A stretch of DNA of 64,000 nt from Plantago ovata. Taxonomy: Eukaryota > Streptophyta > Magnoliopsida > Lamiales > Plantaginaceae. Below the pieces are notes generated by a model. That model saw only the letters and a list, made by a program, of their open reading frames with translations, made no database searches and was not told where the DNA came from. Below are positions 1-11,240 of this stretch, one piece after another. The position numbers and the translations under genes were made by a program. The stretch spans positions 109,855,397 through 109,919,396 of the forward strand of contig CM051456.1 of the NCBI GenBank assembly GCA_028274465.1, in the 5' to 3' direction. How positions within the stretch are numbered: the first letter of the stretch is position 1; the number at the start of each line of letters is the position of its first letter.

Positions 1-475
1 TGGAACGCATGGACACCTGTTCTCCGAGTGCTTGCTAACGTCTGTGATGTGGAAGAACATTTTGCAATGGCTGCATATTGAACTCCCAGCAACTGGCCAA
101 ACGCTGAACCTGATCTGGATCATTGGCGAAACCATAGGCGAGGGGCGGACGGCTTGATTGTTGAAACTAGCCGCTGCAGAAGTAATTTATGCGGTGTGGA
201 TGGTCCGGAATAAGATGATATTTAAACCCAGAGTATGGATCATACTGAGAATTTGATTGAACAGTTAAAGATGGTGATTATCGAACGAGTGAAGATGAGC
301 AAGAGTCTGCAATTTGTAGCAGCAGACCTGGAAGAATGCGGCTAATGACATGCTCATGTATACCTTATTATTGTGCCTTTTTTTGTTCCTGTATTGATAA
401 GTCGAGTTGCTTAGGTACATTACTTGTGTTATCTTGCTAGTCTGGATCATGGATCGGTTTTGTACTGAATAATTT
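1..475 (+). mobile_element. L1-type LINE fragment (zinc-binding RT region)
   Basis: The first ~230 bases in a plus frame read HLFSECLLTSVMWKNILQWL and, after a stop, AAAEVIYAVWMVRNKMIF. This is the H-x-F-x-x-C then VW/RN-IF pattern of the zinc-binding domain that follows reverse transcriptase in plant L1 LINEs. The reading frame contains stops, so it is a dead copy. The 5' part lies outside the window. The stretch TGGATCATGGATCGGTTTTG near 442-461 resembles LINE 3' untranslated sequence and recurs in changed form near 45803. The 3' boundary is approximate. Confidence 0.6.
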
Positions 476-537
476 TTCAGAAAATTACATATAACAACCA
501 ATTTAGAGCACCTAATTGCTAAAACAACAACCTTAAA

Positions 538-640
538 GAACCTCTTACAAAAAAGACCATTTTATTTTTTGGTGCCCTAAAATCTAAAAACCTCTTACAA
601 AAAAGGTCATTCTATTTTTGGTGTCCTAAAATCTAATCAA
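538..640. repeat. Short direct duplication (~50 bp x2)
   Basis: The phrase AACCTCTTACAAAAAAG followed by a T-rich stretch and GGTG(C/T)CCTAAAATCTAA occurs twice in tandem, at about 538-588 and 590-637. The two units differ by only a few bases. No coding content is visible. Confidence 0.7.
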
Positions 641-779
641 TTTGGATCTCAATTGCTCGCTGGACACCAATTTTCTAAATGAGCTGGAGTTTGATGGTGT
701 TTTTGACATCCATTAGTGTTAATTAATTACTAACTAATTATATTTAACTATTTTTTCTAACTAATTAATATTTATATAC

Positions 780-1200
780 AAAAACTAATGAAACTAGCAT
801 TTGTGTTGCTGAAACTAACGAAACTAGCATTTTTGTGTTCACTTGTGATGCTGAAATAAATGAAATTAGCATTCGTGTTTGTCGAAATTAATGAAACTAG
901 CATTTTGTTGGTGAAACTAGCATTTGTGTTGCTGAAACTAATGAAACTAGTATTTGTGTTGCTAAAACTAGCATTTTTGTTGCTAAAACTAATGAAAATA
1001 GCATTTTTGTTGTTGAAACTAATGAAATTAACATTTTATGATGTTGAAACTAACCTTAATAGTTAGTTTAAACTAGTTTCAGCTGGTTTATGAAAGTAGT
1101 GTTTGTTTGAAACTAGCTTTTGAAATTAGCTTTTGTCTGAAACTAGCTACTGAAACTAGCTTTTATGTGTTGAAACTAATGTGAAACTATTTTTTTCAGC
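780..1200. repeat. GAAACTAGC minisatellite
   Basis: A degenerate tandem array in which GAAACTAGCATTTGTGTTGCT and GAAACTAATGAAACTAGC alternate at roughly 17- to 30-bp spacing, with at least a dozen copies of GAAACT. It gives a spurious open frame of repeated Leu/Lys/Ala, which I do not regard as a gene. The reverse-complement form GCTAGTTTC appears downstream between 1370 and 1490, so the motif is present in both orientations. Confidence 0.8.
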
Positions 1201-1365
1201 TTTTATGATTTATATTTTTATAATTTTAGTTTCATATCTTTAAGTTTTTTAGTTTAGCATAAATAAATTTTTAGAGTTAATTTAATCATTTTATAAAATT
1301 AACAACTAATTTTAAAGGTTAATTTCAGGAAAAATTTAAAATTAACAGTTAGTTTCAACTTGTTT

Positions 1366-1612
1366 CAGTCATTTTTAGCTAGTTTCAGTGGCCATTTCTG
1401 TAGGCGGATTTCGAAAATTTCATTAAATTCAGTTTAGCGAGTTTTTGAGGTCCGTTTTAGCTAGTTTCAGCTAGTTTCGGTGGTTGAAACTAGCTTTCGG
1501 GTGTCAAATTTGCTATTAAATTCAATTGAGCGAGATTTTGAGGTTCATTTCTGTAGACGGATTTCAAAAATCTTCATTAAATCCACTTTAGCGAGATTTT
1601 GAGGTCCACAAG
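1366..1612. repeat. Three degenerate copies of a ~50-60 bp unit
   Basis: The segment CGGATTTC(G/A)AAAAT, then TTCATTAAAT, then TTTAGCGAG and TTTTTGAGGTCC recurs around 1404-1452, 1505-1546 (partial) and 1558-1602. The units are interspersed with AGCTAGTTTCAG words, which links this stretch to the GAAACTAGC array upstream. It is probably the inside of one larger unclassified repeat. Confidence 0.6.
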
Positions 1613-1841
1613 TTAGTGTTTGGTAAATATTATTTGTAAGTGGCTTTTTATGCAATTAGTTATTGTTCTTGGTTTATTTCTCTATTTTTCCCATAATTTT
1701 TTGAATAATAGAAATTGTTCTGAGATCCAAAGTAATTATTTATTTTAATTGTTAAGCGCACTCTTTCGTGTCGATACACCGACCGACGAGCTAATAACTA
1801 CTACTAGTACTTCTATATACCAATAACACATTACACATATA

Positions 1842-2445
1842 CCCCACCTAACGTTTACTGTTTATTCACTGATGGGTCGGTTCTGAATGATTCTGGGGAT
1901 GCTGGTATTGGTTTTGTCACTGTCAGTCCTCAGGGACAATTCATACAAGCTAAAACTGAGTATATAGGGCACTGTAATAACCATGTAGATGAATTATGGG
2001 CCATCAGAGCTGGACTTATGACTGTTACAGGCCTTAATATTTCCTCAGTTGTTATTAAAAGTGATTCTCAATATGCTCTTTCTGTTCTTTGCAGGCAAGT
2101 GGCTCCTCCGCGAGCGGCTTGGACACTCTCGACTGATATCCTAGGCATGAAATCAAATTTTGGGGCAATCTACGTTCAAAGCATCTATTGAGAAGGGAAT
2201 ACATCAGCTGATCTCTTATCGAAGATTGCAAGCAGTAGATTTCGGCACGAAGTACGTAGTGGCACATCACGCAGCTACTCAGCAGCATCAAATCAGTAGC
2301 TGGACTTGGGACGTTTTGCCGGCTTGCTTTCTACTTGTTTTGTATCAGATATATCCAGGGTGACCTCCCGACGTGTGGGAAAGGCCCTTGATCAAGCCTT
2401 GTACATCCTTTAAAAAGGAATAAAACTACTACTTCGTAAAAAAAA
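1842..2445 (+). mobile_element. 5'-truncated L1 LINE with RNase H domain, poly(A) and TSD
   Basis: The plus strand encodes a plant LINE RNase H domain. It starts at a TDGS motif near 1868, followed by DELWAIRAGL, then IKSDSQYAL, and ends with REGNTSADLLSKIA, so the expected Asp, Glu, Asp acidic residues are all visible, although frames shift near the 3' end. It ends in an A-run at 2438-2447. The 17-bp sequence AACACATTACACATATA is present exactly at 1825-1841 and again at 2446-2462 directly after the A-run, which marks target-primed insertion. Length is only ~600 bp, a typical strong 5' truncation. Confidence 0.9.
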
Positions 2446-2462
2446 AACACATTACACATATA

Positions 2463-3321
2463 TACACGCCATCCATTTTATTCATAAATTACCTTATGCA
2501 TTCGTTCTTTTTGGCTCTAGCTCCATTCAACTTTGGCAAATGACACGGTGTTCACATTTTATGGGCAAGATTTTGGTATTACATGGTTTTTGAAACGGTT
2601 AATCTAACCTACACTACTCATGTTTCTACATTAATTCCAAACCACCTTATAACTTTAAATACATTCATACCATAACTTCAAATACACCCATATCACACCT
2701 TAGGACCCAGTCGATGTTCGAACCCCCAATCTGCCTATTTCCCATTCTCTGCTTGTACTCGGCTCATAAAAAAAGAACTAGAAAACGAAAGGTATAGGAA
2801 AAGGAGCCCCGACTTGAACGCGCAGGTTGGTGATTGCAATATTGCAGGGGGTGCGCCCCTAACTACTTCCATTCAAATCTCCATTCTGAACCTTCCTGGA
2901 TCTAAACCTGACTAGTAATTTCCCTTCTTTTCTCAAGTGATATCCCTGAGAAGTATATTTCACATTTCCTACCCCCAATCCAGAAGTAGAACTAAACTGT
3001 TCAAAGCACGTGCTACTCCAGCACCCCTTATAATTAACTCCTATGCTAGTATGATTAATGTCTAAACTCCCCTTTCAACTCTTCAAATATTTGAGATTTG
3101 AACTAACTTATTTATCCCATTTTTATATTCCATTGTTCCATTCTTCAGCATGTAATAGATGAAAAATATCAGGTTTTTTGCTAATGATATTTTAAGTATT
3201 TAATACTCCATCCATCTATTTCAAAAAATATTACTCATTAATTTTTTTAAATTCTCTACGTTTGATTTTGGATTGAATACTGCTTATTTGGGTTAATGTG
3301 TAATTCAACAAAAATAATAAA
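2463..3321. other. Intergenic, no gene seen
   Basis: AT-rich sequence without a supportable gene. A stretch from 3202 (ACTCCATCCATCTATTTC) resembles the CTCCCTCC-type end of a Stowaway MITE, but I see no matching partner end. Confidence 0.5.
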
Positions 3322-4069
3322 ATGATAACATTAGTGGGGTATGTTATTTTTTAATTGAATGTACTCCCCCGATCGTGGTTGATCTCCTACTTTGGGCTTA
3401 TGAAAGAGAGTCGTTCTCCATTCCATGAAGTAGAAAGAGTAATCGGCAGGACAAGGGAGGAGGTGATTAAATCGTTGAGGCGTTTGTCCAAGTAATATTT
3501 ACCCATTTCGACTTTTTTGGTCATCAAATTTCGACTTATATGTTGTAGCAAAAATTTATTTTTGATCCCAACAATTTCACTTCACCTAACTAATATAATA
3601 ATTTAATTAATTTCGTTAAGTTATTTTTGAAGATTAGTAATATTTTCAAGTAATTGCATCTTTAATGAAGATTGTGAAGCAGGGTTTTTTTCTTTTCTTT
3701 TTTAGTATTTACGACAACATATAAGTCACATGGTTTGTGAATTAGAAATGAAATTAATCTTAATAATTGATTTTTTTTAACAATTTCTTCCGATGTTAGT
3801 ATAAAATTGTGGTAGATTTTTTGTTTGAGAAATATTGGAAAGGATGTTTGAATGGTTGTAATGCTTTATGATCAGATGAAATGGCCAAAGGCCTATATAT
3901 ACAATAGTTCACCTCCTCAATGGCCCGTGGAGATTGATCTTATTTATTGGTTCCTCGACCATCTAGATTTCTCTAATTCATTCTTATCTTATAAGGTTTG
4001 TAATATTCTACAAGATACAAGAACATTCTATAGACTTATCTTCCAACAAATTACGTGAATATTATAATT
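3322..4069. repeat. Long direct repeat, copy 1 (~748 bp)
   Basis: This segment is about 97% identical by eye to 9835-10585, in the same orientation. Differences are about 20 scattered substitutions and small indels. It contains a TATA-like CCTATATATACA around 3892 and no coding potential beyond chance. The pair encloses the gene-like block at 4.1-9.8 kb. The promoter-like box, the length and the direct orientation would suit long terminal repeats, but I see neither clean TG...CA ends shared by both copies nor a primer-binding site, so the class stays open. Low divergence implies a young duplication or insertion pair. Confidence 0.85.
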
Positions 4070-4239
4070 ACAATTTCTTGTTTAAGACCACTTTCTAAGT
4101 TGAGACCATGAGACCAAGCAATCCGGATCAATCCATTCTATTGTATCCAATCTCGCGGGTCATGTTATAACCCGATTTACTCCTTTCGGGTCATTAAACG
4201 GGTTATGTATAAATAATAGAATTGACCCCTTTCTTTTCA

Positions 4240-5191
4240 TTTTCCGTCATTGATCGATTGAAATATCAGAGAGTAGAGAGAGAAAGTCTCATGTTGTTCT
4301 CCTCGCCGCAATCGAAGCTTCAACGTCGTCTCCTCCGCCTGAATTAAGATCGCCGTCATCGTGTTCGTCTTCTTCAGCTGTTGAAGGTTTGATTTCGTTC
4401 CTTTATGTTGTTTTTCACTCATTTTCGAAATCCTAGTTTACTCATTTCTTCAATTTTACCATGTTTTCGTTCCTTTCTGTTGTTTTTCACTCATTTTCGA
4501 AATCCTAGTTTACTCATTTCTTCAATTTTACCATGTAAGTGCTTCGATCTCTTCATTTTGTTTGTTTTATGTCTTCTATAAAGCCTAATGCAAGTAAGTG
4601 GTTCGATCTGTGTTTTGTTTCCAATTTTCTATGTGGATCTCTCTCTGTGTGTTTCTGTGTCTGTTTGTATAAACTTAACATGATCGTAAGTGGTTGTTGA
4701 GTGTTATATGTTGCTTGTTTGATATTTACGTATAGTATGTTTGAGGTTTACGTATATTATGTTTGAGTTTTACTTGAGATTGAGTATTTTGGGTGGTATG
4801 TTAGTTTTATGAGTTTCGTTGGAGTTTTATTTGAGTTTTTTTATTTTGGTTTCTGATTTATCTCTGTGTGTTGTATTCTGGTTGTATAAGGTTTATATTG
4901 TGCTGGTTTGAGTTTTATATTCTGTCTGTTTGAGTTTTATATGTGGCTTGTTTGAGTTATATCACTGTCGATGTACGTTATATGTGGCATGTGTTATAAG
5001 TCTTTGTATAGTGGTTGTTGAGATTTACTTTATTAAGTTGAGGTTTATATGATCTTAAGAGTCATCAGCTCCTATAACTTTGAGTTTTATTGTTGTTATG
5101 TTTGAGTTTTACTTATATTATGTTTGAGTTTTACTTGAGTTTGAGTGTTTTGAGTTATATTCTTTGTGTGTTTTTTTTTTTTGCAGCAATC
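4240..5191 (+). other. Probable 5' leader and first intron of the next gene
   Basis: The stretch at 4240-4386 (GA-rich, then CT-rich with CGCCG words) has the composition of a plant 5' UTR, and a plausible donor follows GTTGAAG at ~4386. The following ~800 bp is T-rich, intron-like, and ends at a polypyrimidine tract with TTTGCAG at 5186. It holds an exact-looking 71-bp tandem duplication (4394-4464 and 4465-4535, one or two mismatches). From ~4730 it holds many copies of the TTTGAGTTTTATATG motif described separately. No coding exon is visible here. Confidence 0.4.
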
Positions 5192-8100
5192 ATGGTTAAT
5201 ATTTGCACTTTTGATTCTAATGATTCTCCCGCTGCTGGTACTGCTCCTGTGGCTGATAATTCTCCTGTTAGAAGAATTGATGCAGAAGTGGTTGATAAAG
5301 CTATGGCGCTTTTTCTAAATCTGTCCTTGATATTGCTGCTTTCCATCATGGGACGCAAACAAGGATGTTATTGATTCATAGGGCAAGGCACCAGGGAAGA
5401 GAACTAAGCCAGCAGGGAAGCAAGGCAAGGGAGTTAAACCACCACAGGAGAAGAAAGGTAATGAACCAGAAAAATCAGTGAAGAAAGGTAAGGAACCAGA
5501 AAAACGAGTGAAGAAAGGTAAGGGAGTTGATGCTACTGTAAAGGGAGCACCTACAAAGGTTCAAAATATTCGTAGGTCAACGAGGAATGAGCCCAGTGAT
5601 GCTACTGGAAACGTTCAACAACCTCGTAGGTCAAAGAGGAAACAACCTACAAACAGCGATGATGCTGCAGATAATGAGCATTCCATAACAAATCAGGAGA
5701 TAAGGACAAAGGAAGCACATGATAACAAGAAAAGGAAAGTAGATGCTGGTAAGTGTGTTTGAGGTTTGATACACCCTTAGTTTTAGTTTGAGGTTTTAGT
5801 GTATGTTTGAGTTTTATATGCTCTTTGTTTTGAGTTTTATTTGGTGTTTGTTTGAGTTTTACCACTGTCCATGATTTATATGCATTCCAGACTGAGTTTA
5901 ACATTGAACATTCATAGAAGTAATTCAATTAATTTTCATGGTATTTAGGGTTCACCAAATCATCTAGGCTTTTAGAAAATATACACACTTAGTTTTAGTT
6001 TGAGGTTTGAGGTTTATATGTTGTTTGTTTTTGAGTTTATGTGGTGCTTGTTAGAGTGTATGTTTGAGTTAAGTTGTGTTAACTCTTGTATGCTGTTTTG
6101 TAGGGAATCGAAAGGAAAAAGACTTTGAGATACCTTCTGATGATGGTACACCTTCGAATTCTTTCAATACTCCTCAGAGTAAGAAAAGGAAATGTGATGA
6201 TGATGATGATGATGATACTTCTGAGTACTCACCTTCGGAGGCTTCAAAAGATAGTGTCAGAAATGCTAAGACACTAGATGTTGCTGTAGTCAAGCAACGG
6301 GAAAGAAGGAGGAAGGCTGCTGATAAAGGCCAACGGGAAAGAAGGAAATTGTGACAGTCTCACAAAAGGGTATATAAATGAGTTTATATATTTTCTTTAT
6401 GTTTATTTATGTCTTACATATATTATATTATTCTGATTATTAATGTTTACTTTTTTATTTTGTAACTATGGCAGTGGAATCAAAAAAACCAAAGGTCAAG
6501 AAAGTTGTGGTTGTAGCAAGGAATGGTATAACAACATAATTAACGATAATTCTGCTTTGTATCTAGAATTTACTTTGTAAAAGGGTTAAAATTCTGCTCT
6601 CTGTATCTATTGTTTTGTAAATTTGTTAAGAATGATGTTTAAGAATCATGTTATTTGTGAAATTTTTTGCTCTTTATCTAAGTTTTTGCTTTGTAAATGT
6701 GTAAAATTCTGCTCTCTATATCTTTGTGAAATTATAAGTGTTCCTTTTCTATTCTGCAAAGATAAAACTCAACCTGCTTAAGATAAAACTCAAACTTCTC
6801 TACATTAATATGGTGCTTGAGGATAAATTTCATATTTTGAGTTTCATATGATGTTTGTTTGAGTTTTATTTGATGCATGTTTGAGTTTTACCACTGCTGT
6901 CCATGCTCATATTTTTATATGATTTTTTATTCAAATTTAGCACAATGATAATGGTTTCTTTTCCATTCTGTAGCTTATTGAATTATAATTGTTCCTTTTC
7001 CATTTTTTTCAAAGATAAAACTCAAACACGCATCAGATAAAACTGAAACAGACACCAGATAAAACACAATTTCTCTACTTAATATATGGTCCTTGAGGAT
7101 AAATTTCATAGTTTTGAGTTTCATATGATGTTTTGTTTGAGTTTTATCTGATGTATGTTTGAGGTTTATCTCTGCTCTGTATCTAAGTTTTGCTTTGTAA
7201 ATGTGTAAAATTCTGCTCTCTGTATCTCTGTTCTGTAAATTTGTTAAGAATCATGTTATTATCAATGTTTTTGCAGCTGATAAGAAAATGCATCCTATTA
7301 CAACTCAATGCAAAGTCAATTCAATGTTCAATGTCATTAAATCTTTGACCGAGGAACAGAAGATTGATGTCATTGCAATAGGCTTTGGAGGACTTTTGAA
7401 GCTTGGATTTGATGCCTTTCCGTTGAGTATAATACCGTGGCTGATGGACAACTTTGATTGCAACACTCTTCTGCAAGATATTGGTGCTAATTCGTACCAT
7501 TTGACCGCTTTGGATGTGCATGACATCCTGAAGTTGCCATATTTCCCTCGGAATCCTATCCGTCTCTTCAAGCTGTCAGAGAAAGGACCAGAGTTTCAGA
7601 GAGTTAAAAATGTTCGAGATTGGTGGGATTCTGAATTTAGAGGTTATATAGACGGAACCGGCCTGGATCACAGGTTGAGGTATATGAGTTCCCGAGTGCT
7701 AGGATGGCTGAAGCACTTAAAAACCTTCCACATGGCGGTCCTTCATTCAAGAAGCTGTTTGTAATGTATGCATGTGCGGTTTTTCTCGCTCCGACATCCA
7801 GCAGTAATGCAGATTTCAAGTATGTCATCGTCTGTAATTAATTATACTTTTTTTTTCTCAATTATGCAATGCTGTTTGTTTTGAGGTTAAGTGTGTTTTA
7901 GTCTTTTATATGGTACTTGTTTGAGTTTTTACATTTTCAGCTTTTGAGTTTTAGGGGTTATATTTACTTGAGTATAAGTTTTATATGTTTGAGTTTATAT
8001 ATGATGTTTTGTTTTCAGTTTTTATATTTGTTGTTGTTTGAGTTTTATATATATATGTATCTCTTTTTTTGTTGTCAGGCTTGCCTGTGCAATTGATGAT

Positions 8101-9130
8101 GTAGACAAGTTGAAGGAGTTAGATTGGTGCTCCTTCGTCATTACAAACATTGTTCAAGGCTTCAATAAGCTTCTTGGGGAGGGTAACAGTAAGAACAAGA
8201 GTACACTCTATGCTTGTGTCCCTGTGATGCTGCTTGCATATGCGCATAGGTACGTCATCTTATATTATAACTTTTCAGTTTTTTTTTACATGTTTATTCG
8301 TCATGTTTTCTTTAGCTAACTTTTTTTTAATTCATTTACAGATTCATGTACAAAAGCAACGACATGCCAATAACGTTGCCTTTGATTCAGCATTGGACTA
8401 ATGACATATTGATTGAAAGATTTGCTGCTGAGGAGGTCCGCGGTTTTGGTAAACAACCAAAGAGCAAGATAGAGTTTTCCATCAGTAAGGGATGTGATCT
8501 ACCGGGGCTTTCTCTTGAACAATTCATAAGGATGAAACTGAGGATTCCGATGATAGAATTCTCAAAATCTGCATCCCTGAAGGAATCCCTACAAATGCAC
8601 AGTTGGAGAAGGAAACAATTGATGTGAGTATTCTCAATTCTATAGGAATGTTTTTGTACATTAATAAGGTGCTTGAGGATAAGTTTTATATGTTTGAGTT
8701 TTATATGCTGTCTGTTTGAGTTTTATTTGGTGCTTGTTTGAGTTATATCACTGTCGATGCACATTATATTTTTTTTTATATATGCTTGAGTTTTATATGC
8801 TCTTTGTTTGTGTTTCATTTTGTGCTTGAGGTTTACTGCTGTCCATGAGTTTTATATGCATTACAGACTTAGTTTAAGCTTAAACATTCATAGAAATAGG
8901 ATTCTCAATTCTATAGGAATGTTTTTGTCCATTAATAAGGTGCTTGAGGATAAGTTTTAAATGTTTGAGTTTTATATTCTGTCTGTTTGAGTTTTATTTT
9001 GGTGCTTATTTGAGTTATATTACTGTTGATGCATGTAATATTTATATGCTTGAGTTTATATGCTGCCTGTTTGAGTTTTTATATATATCATGTTTGAGTT
9101 TTTATATGTATCATGTTTGTTTTTTTAGCC
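4690..9130. repeat. Intron-confined TTTGAGTTTTATATG motif array
   Basis: The word TTTGAGTTTTAT and close variants recur dozens of times at 4732-5165, 5760-6070, 6838-7160, 7880-8050 and 8640-9125, that is, in the introns of the gene-like block, and are nearly absent from its exons. Around 6760-6800 and 7014-7065 the reverse complement appears (GATAAAACTCAAAC). Longer phrases such as TTATATGCTGTCTGTTTGAG are shared between introns. One intron carries two diverged copies of a ~230-bp stretch (8640-8890 and 8900-9120). Confidence 0.75.
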
Positions 9131-9775
9131 GCTTGACTACGGATGGAGGCTATTGAAGAGGAACATGGATGTGGTATTTCGCCATCTTTCTGAATTCATG
9201 AAGAAGCACCATTCCACTCCAGTTGATAGAGACTATAGATGTTTAGCTTCTCAAAATTCTGGACTGACAATGGAGTTTACAGAGAGCTGGATGAATGCAC
9301 AAAAGCTCACTGTGAAGCAGTAACAACAACAATTGTTGCTAATTACAACCTTGGTGTTTGTTCAACACAACATGAAGAAGATGCGAAACAAAAGATTGTT
9401 GAGTTGAACAATGAAAGGAGCCAAGTAGATATTATCGGATTTGAGACTCAGACTCAGACTGAAGAATTGAATGATGGTACATATATAATTTCTGAGTTTT
9501 ACTTTGATATTAAGATTGTAATGGACTGCTTTTATAATCTTTTTGCTAACTTAGATGTTTTACATTTTTTATAGAGTCATCAAAGATCTTTGAAACACAG
9601 TCACAAGCTCTTGCTCGTGCTTCTGCTTCTACTTCTGTTACTCATGTAACAGAAACTCAATCAAATGAAATTCGAAAAGTGCATTTTTCAGATGATTTGG
9701 TCACTCAGCACATGGAAAGAGAAAAACTGAAAAATATTGATGAATTAGAGGAGTTCAAGGAAGGACAAAAGCAAG
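5192..9775 (+). pseudogene. Degenerate multi-exon gene of the IGFGGLL (Ulp1-associated) plant transposon family
   Basis: Several exons can be followed on the plus strand. 5192-5748 is Lys/Arg-rich with repeats of EPEK(S/R)VKKGK. 6104-~6368 holds a run of Asp and KQRERRR. 7277-7818 carries the family signature IGFGGLLKLGFDAFPL, WLMDNFD and LTALDVHDILKLPYF. 8079-8249 has LDWCSFVITNIVQGFNKLL. Further pieces are 8342-8623, 9129-9476 and 9575-9775. Most junctions have good GT/AG signals. The signature belongs to a large family of plant proteins often carried by Mutator-like and other transposons with a C-terminal Ulp1 (C48) protease. No Ulp1 domain is present: the block ends where the second 750-bp repeat begins. 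The reading frame is broken in a few places. The basic N-terminus suggests DNA binding or nuclear location, which is inference. Function unknown. Confidence 0.6.
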
Positions 9776-9834
9776 GTAATTTTTTTTTTGAACAAAAGTG
9801 ATGGTATGTTAAAGTTTATAAGAAAATGATTTTT

Positions 9835-10585
9835 ATGATTAACATTAGTGGGGTATGTTATTTTTTAATTGAATGTACTCCCCCGATTGTGGGTGATCTC
9901 CTACTTTGGGCTTATGAAAAAGAGTCGTTCTCCATTCCATATAGTAGAAAGAGTAATCGGCAGGACAAGGGAGGAGGTGATTAAATCGTTGAGGCGTTTG
10001 TCCAAGTAATATTTACCCATTTCGACTTTTTTGGTCATCAAATTTCGACTTATATGTTGTCGCAAAAATTTATTTTTGATCCCAACAATTTCACTTCACC
10101 TAACTAATATAATAATAATTTAATTAATTCCGTTAAGTTATATTTTGAAAATTAGTAATATTTTCAAGTAATTGCATCTTTAATGAAGATTGTGAAGCAG
10201 GGTTTTTTTCTTTTCTTTTTAATATTTACGACAACATATAAGTCACATGGTTTGTGAATTAGAAATGAAATTAATCTTAATAATTGATTTTTTTTGAATA
10301 ATTTCTTCCGATGTTAGTATAAAATTTGTGGTAGATTTTTTGTTTGAGGAATATTGGAAAGGATGTTTGAATGGTTGTAATGCTTTATGATCAGATGAAA
10401 TGGCCAAAGGCCTATATATACAAGTACACCTCCTCAATGGCCCGTGGAGATTGATCTTATTTATTGGTTCCTCCACCATCTAGGTTCCTCTAATTCATTC
10501 TTATCTTATAAGGTTTGTAATATTCTACAAGATACAAGAACATTCTATAGACTTATCTTCCAACAAATTACGTGAATATTATAAT
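9835..10585. repeat. Long direct repeat, copy 2 (~750 bp)
   Basis: Partner of 3322-4069, same orientation, ~97% identical over its whole length, including the same TATA-like box (near 10413). It begins about 60 bp after the last recognisable exon of the IGFGGLL gene and ends exactly where the gypsy LTR remnant begins. That suggests its last bases were cut off by that insertion, since copy 1 continues differently from this point. Confidence 0.85.
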
Positions 10586-11060
10586 TGACTGACTTATTTA
10601 TAAAATTATATAGATAAATAATACAAAAAGATAGTGACTAGTTAGGGACACCGTCCTAGTGTTGACCAACAAGTAAATAAAAGATAAACATAAATATCTA
10701 AGAAGTAATCTAAAAGGTCTATTGGAGATTATCTTCCAACGTCTTATAGCTTCTCTATGAATCTTGACGCCTTTAAAGAACCAGTCTCTTACTATCTCCT
10801 ACGCTTTTGGACCAAATAAGACGTGCTAGAACTTGGAACCACTAGAACGTAATTGAAATCCCTACAATATCCTCCCCTTTAAATCCTTTAAATCGACCTT
10901 AATTGTCCTCAAGGTCGAGCAGCTTCAAACCCTCGATTGGTGAACTACTCTTAAGAGATGTCTCGTCGTCTTCTCACCATAGTTATCTTAGATCGAAACA
11001 TAGACTCTCTCAATCTGGCGCCAATCACTTGATCCCTTGACTTCTCTTCTAATCCATATA
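10586..11060 (-). mobile_element. Ty3-gypsy fossil: 3' LTR, polypurine tract and tail of pol
   Basis: Read on the minus strand, a polypurine tract AAAGGGGAGGA (plus 10870-10880) lies just upstream of a TGTAGGGATT...AGTCAGTCA segment (10865 down to 10586). This is a ~280-bp LTR with TG...CA ends. Upstream of the tract the minus strand has a LEDN...FKGEDIV-like reading, which resembles the C-terminal tail common in plant gypsy polyproteins. Only the 3' end of the element is recognisable. No second LTR was found in the window, so it is an old, incomplete copy. The upstream limit is approximate. Confidence 0.6.
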
Positions 11061-11240
11061 AAGATGTCATCATACCCCAATATAGAATGGATAAGGAAAT
11101 TCACTCCTAAATATGACAACTCGGTTGCCACGTCCCTATTACCAAGTGGTTTAAGCGTTGCAACAGAGGACGTGAACTTTTGCGAAGGTGAAGGGTGGTT
11201 TTGCTAGAATTAAACAAAGTGAGGAGTGGTTTTGCAATTT
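11061..11240. other. Unassigned sequence between gypsy fossil and NiaP gene
   Basis: This may still be internal sequence of the gypsy fossil. Nothing specific is recognisable. Confidence 0.3.

Noticed and set aside
860-1066. 68-codon open frame of repeated Leu/Lys/Val
   Set aside because: It is a translation of the GAAACTAGC minisatellite and has no protein character beyond the repeat.
3322-4069. Calling the 750-bp repeat an LTR outright
   Set aside because: The ends do not show a shared TG...CA pair, no primer-binding site follows copy 1, and no flanking duplication could be found.
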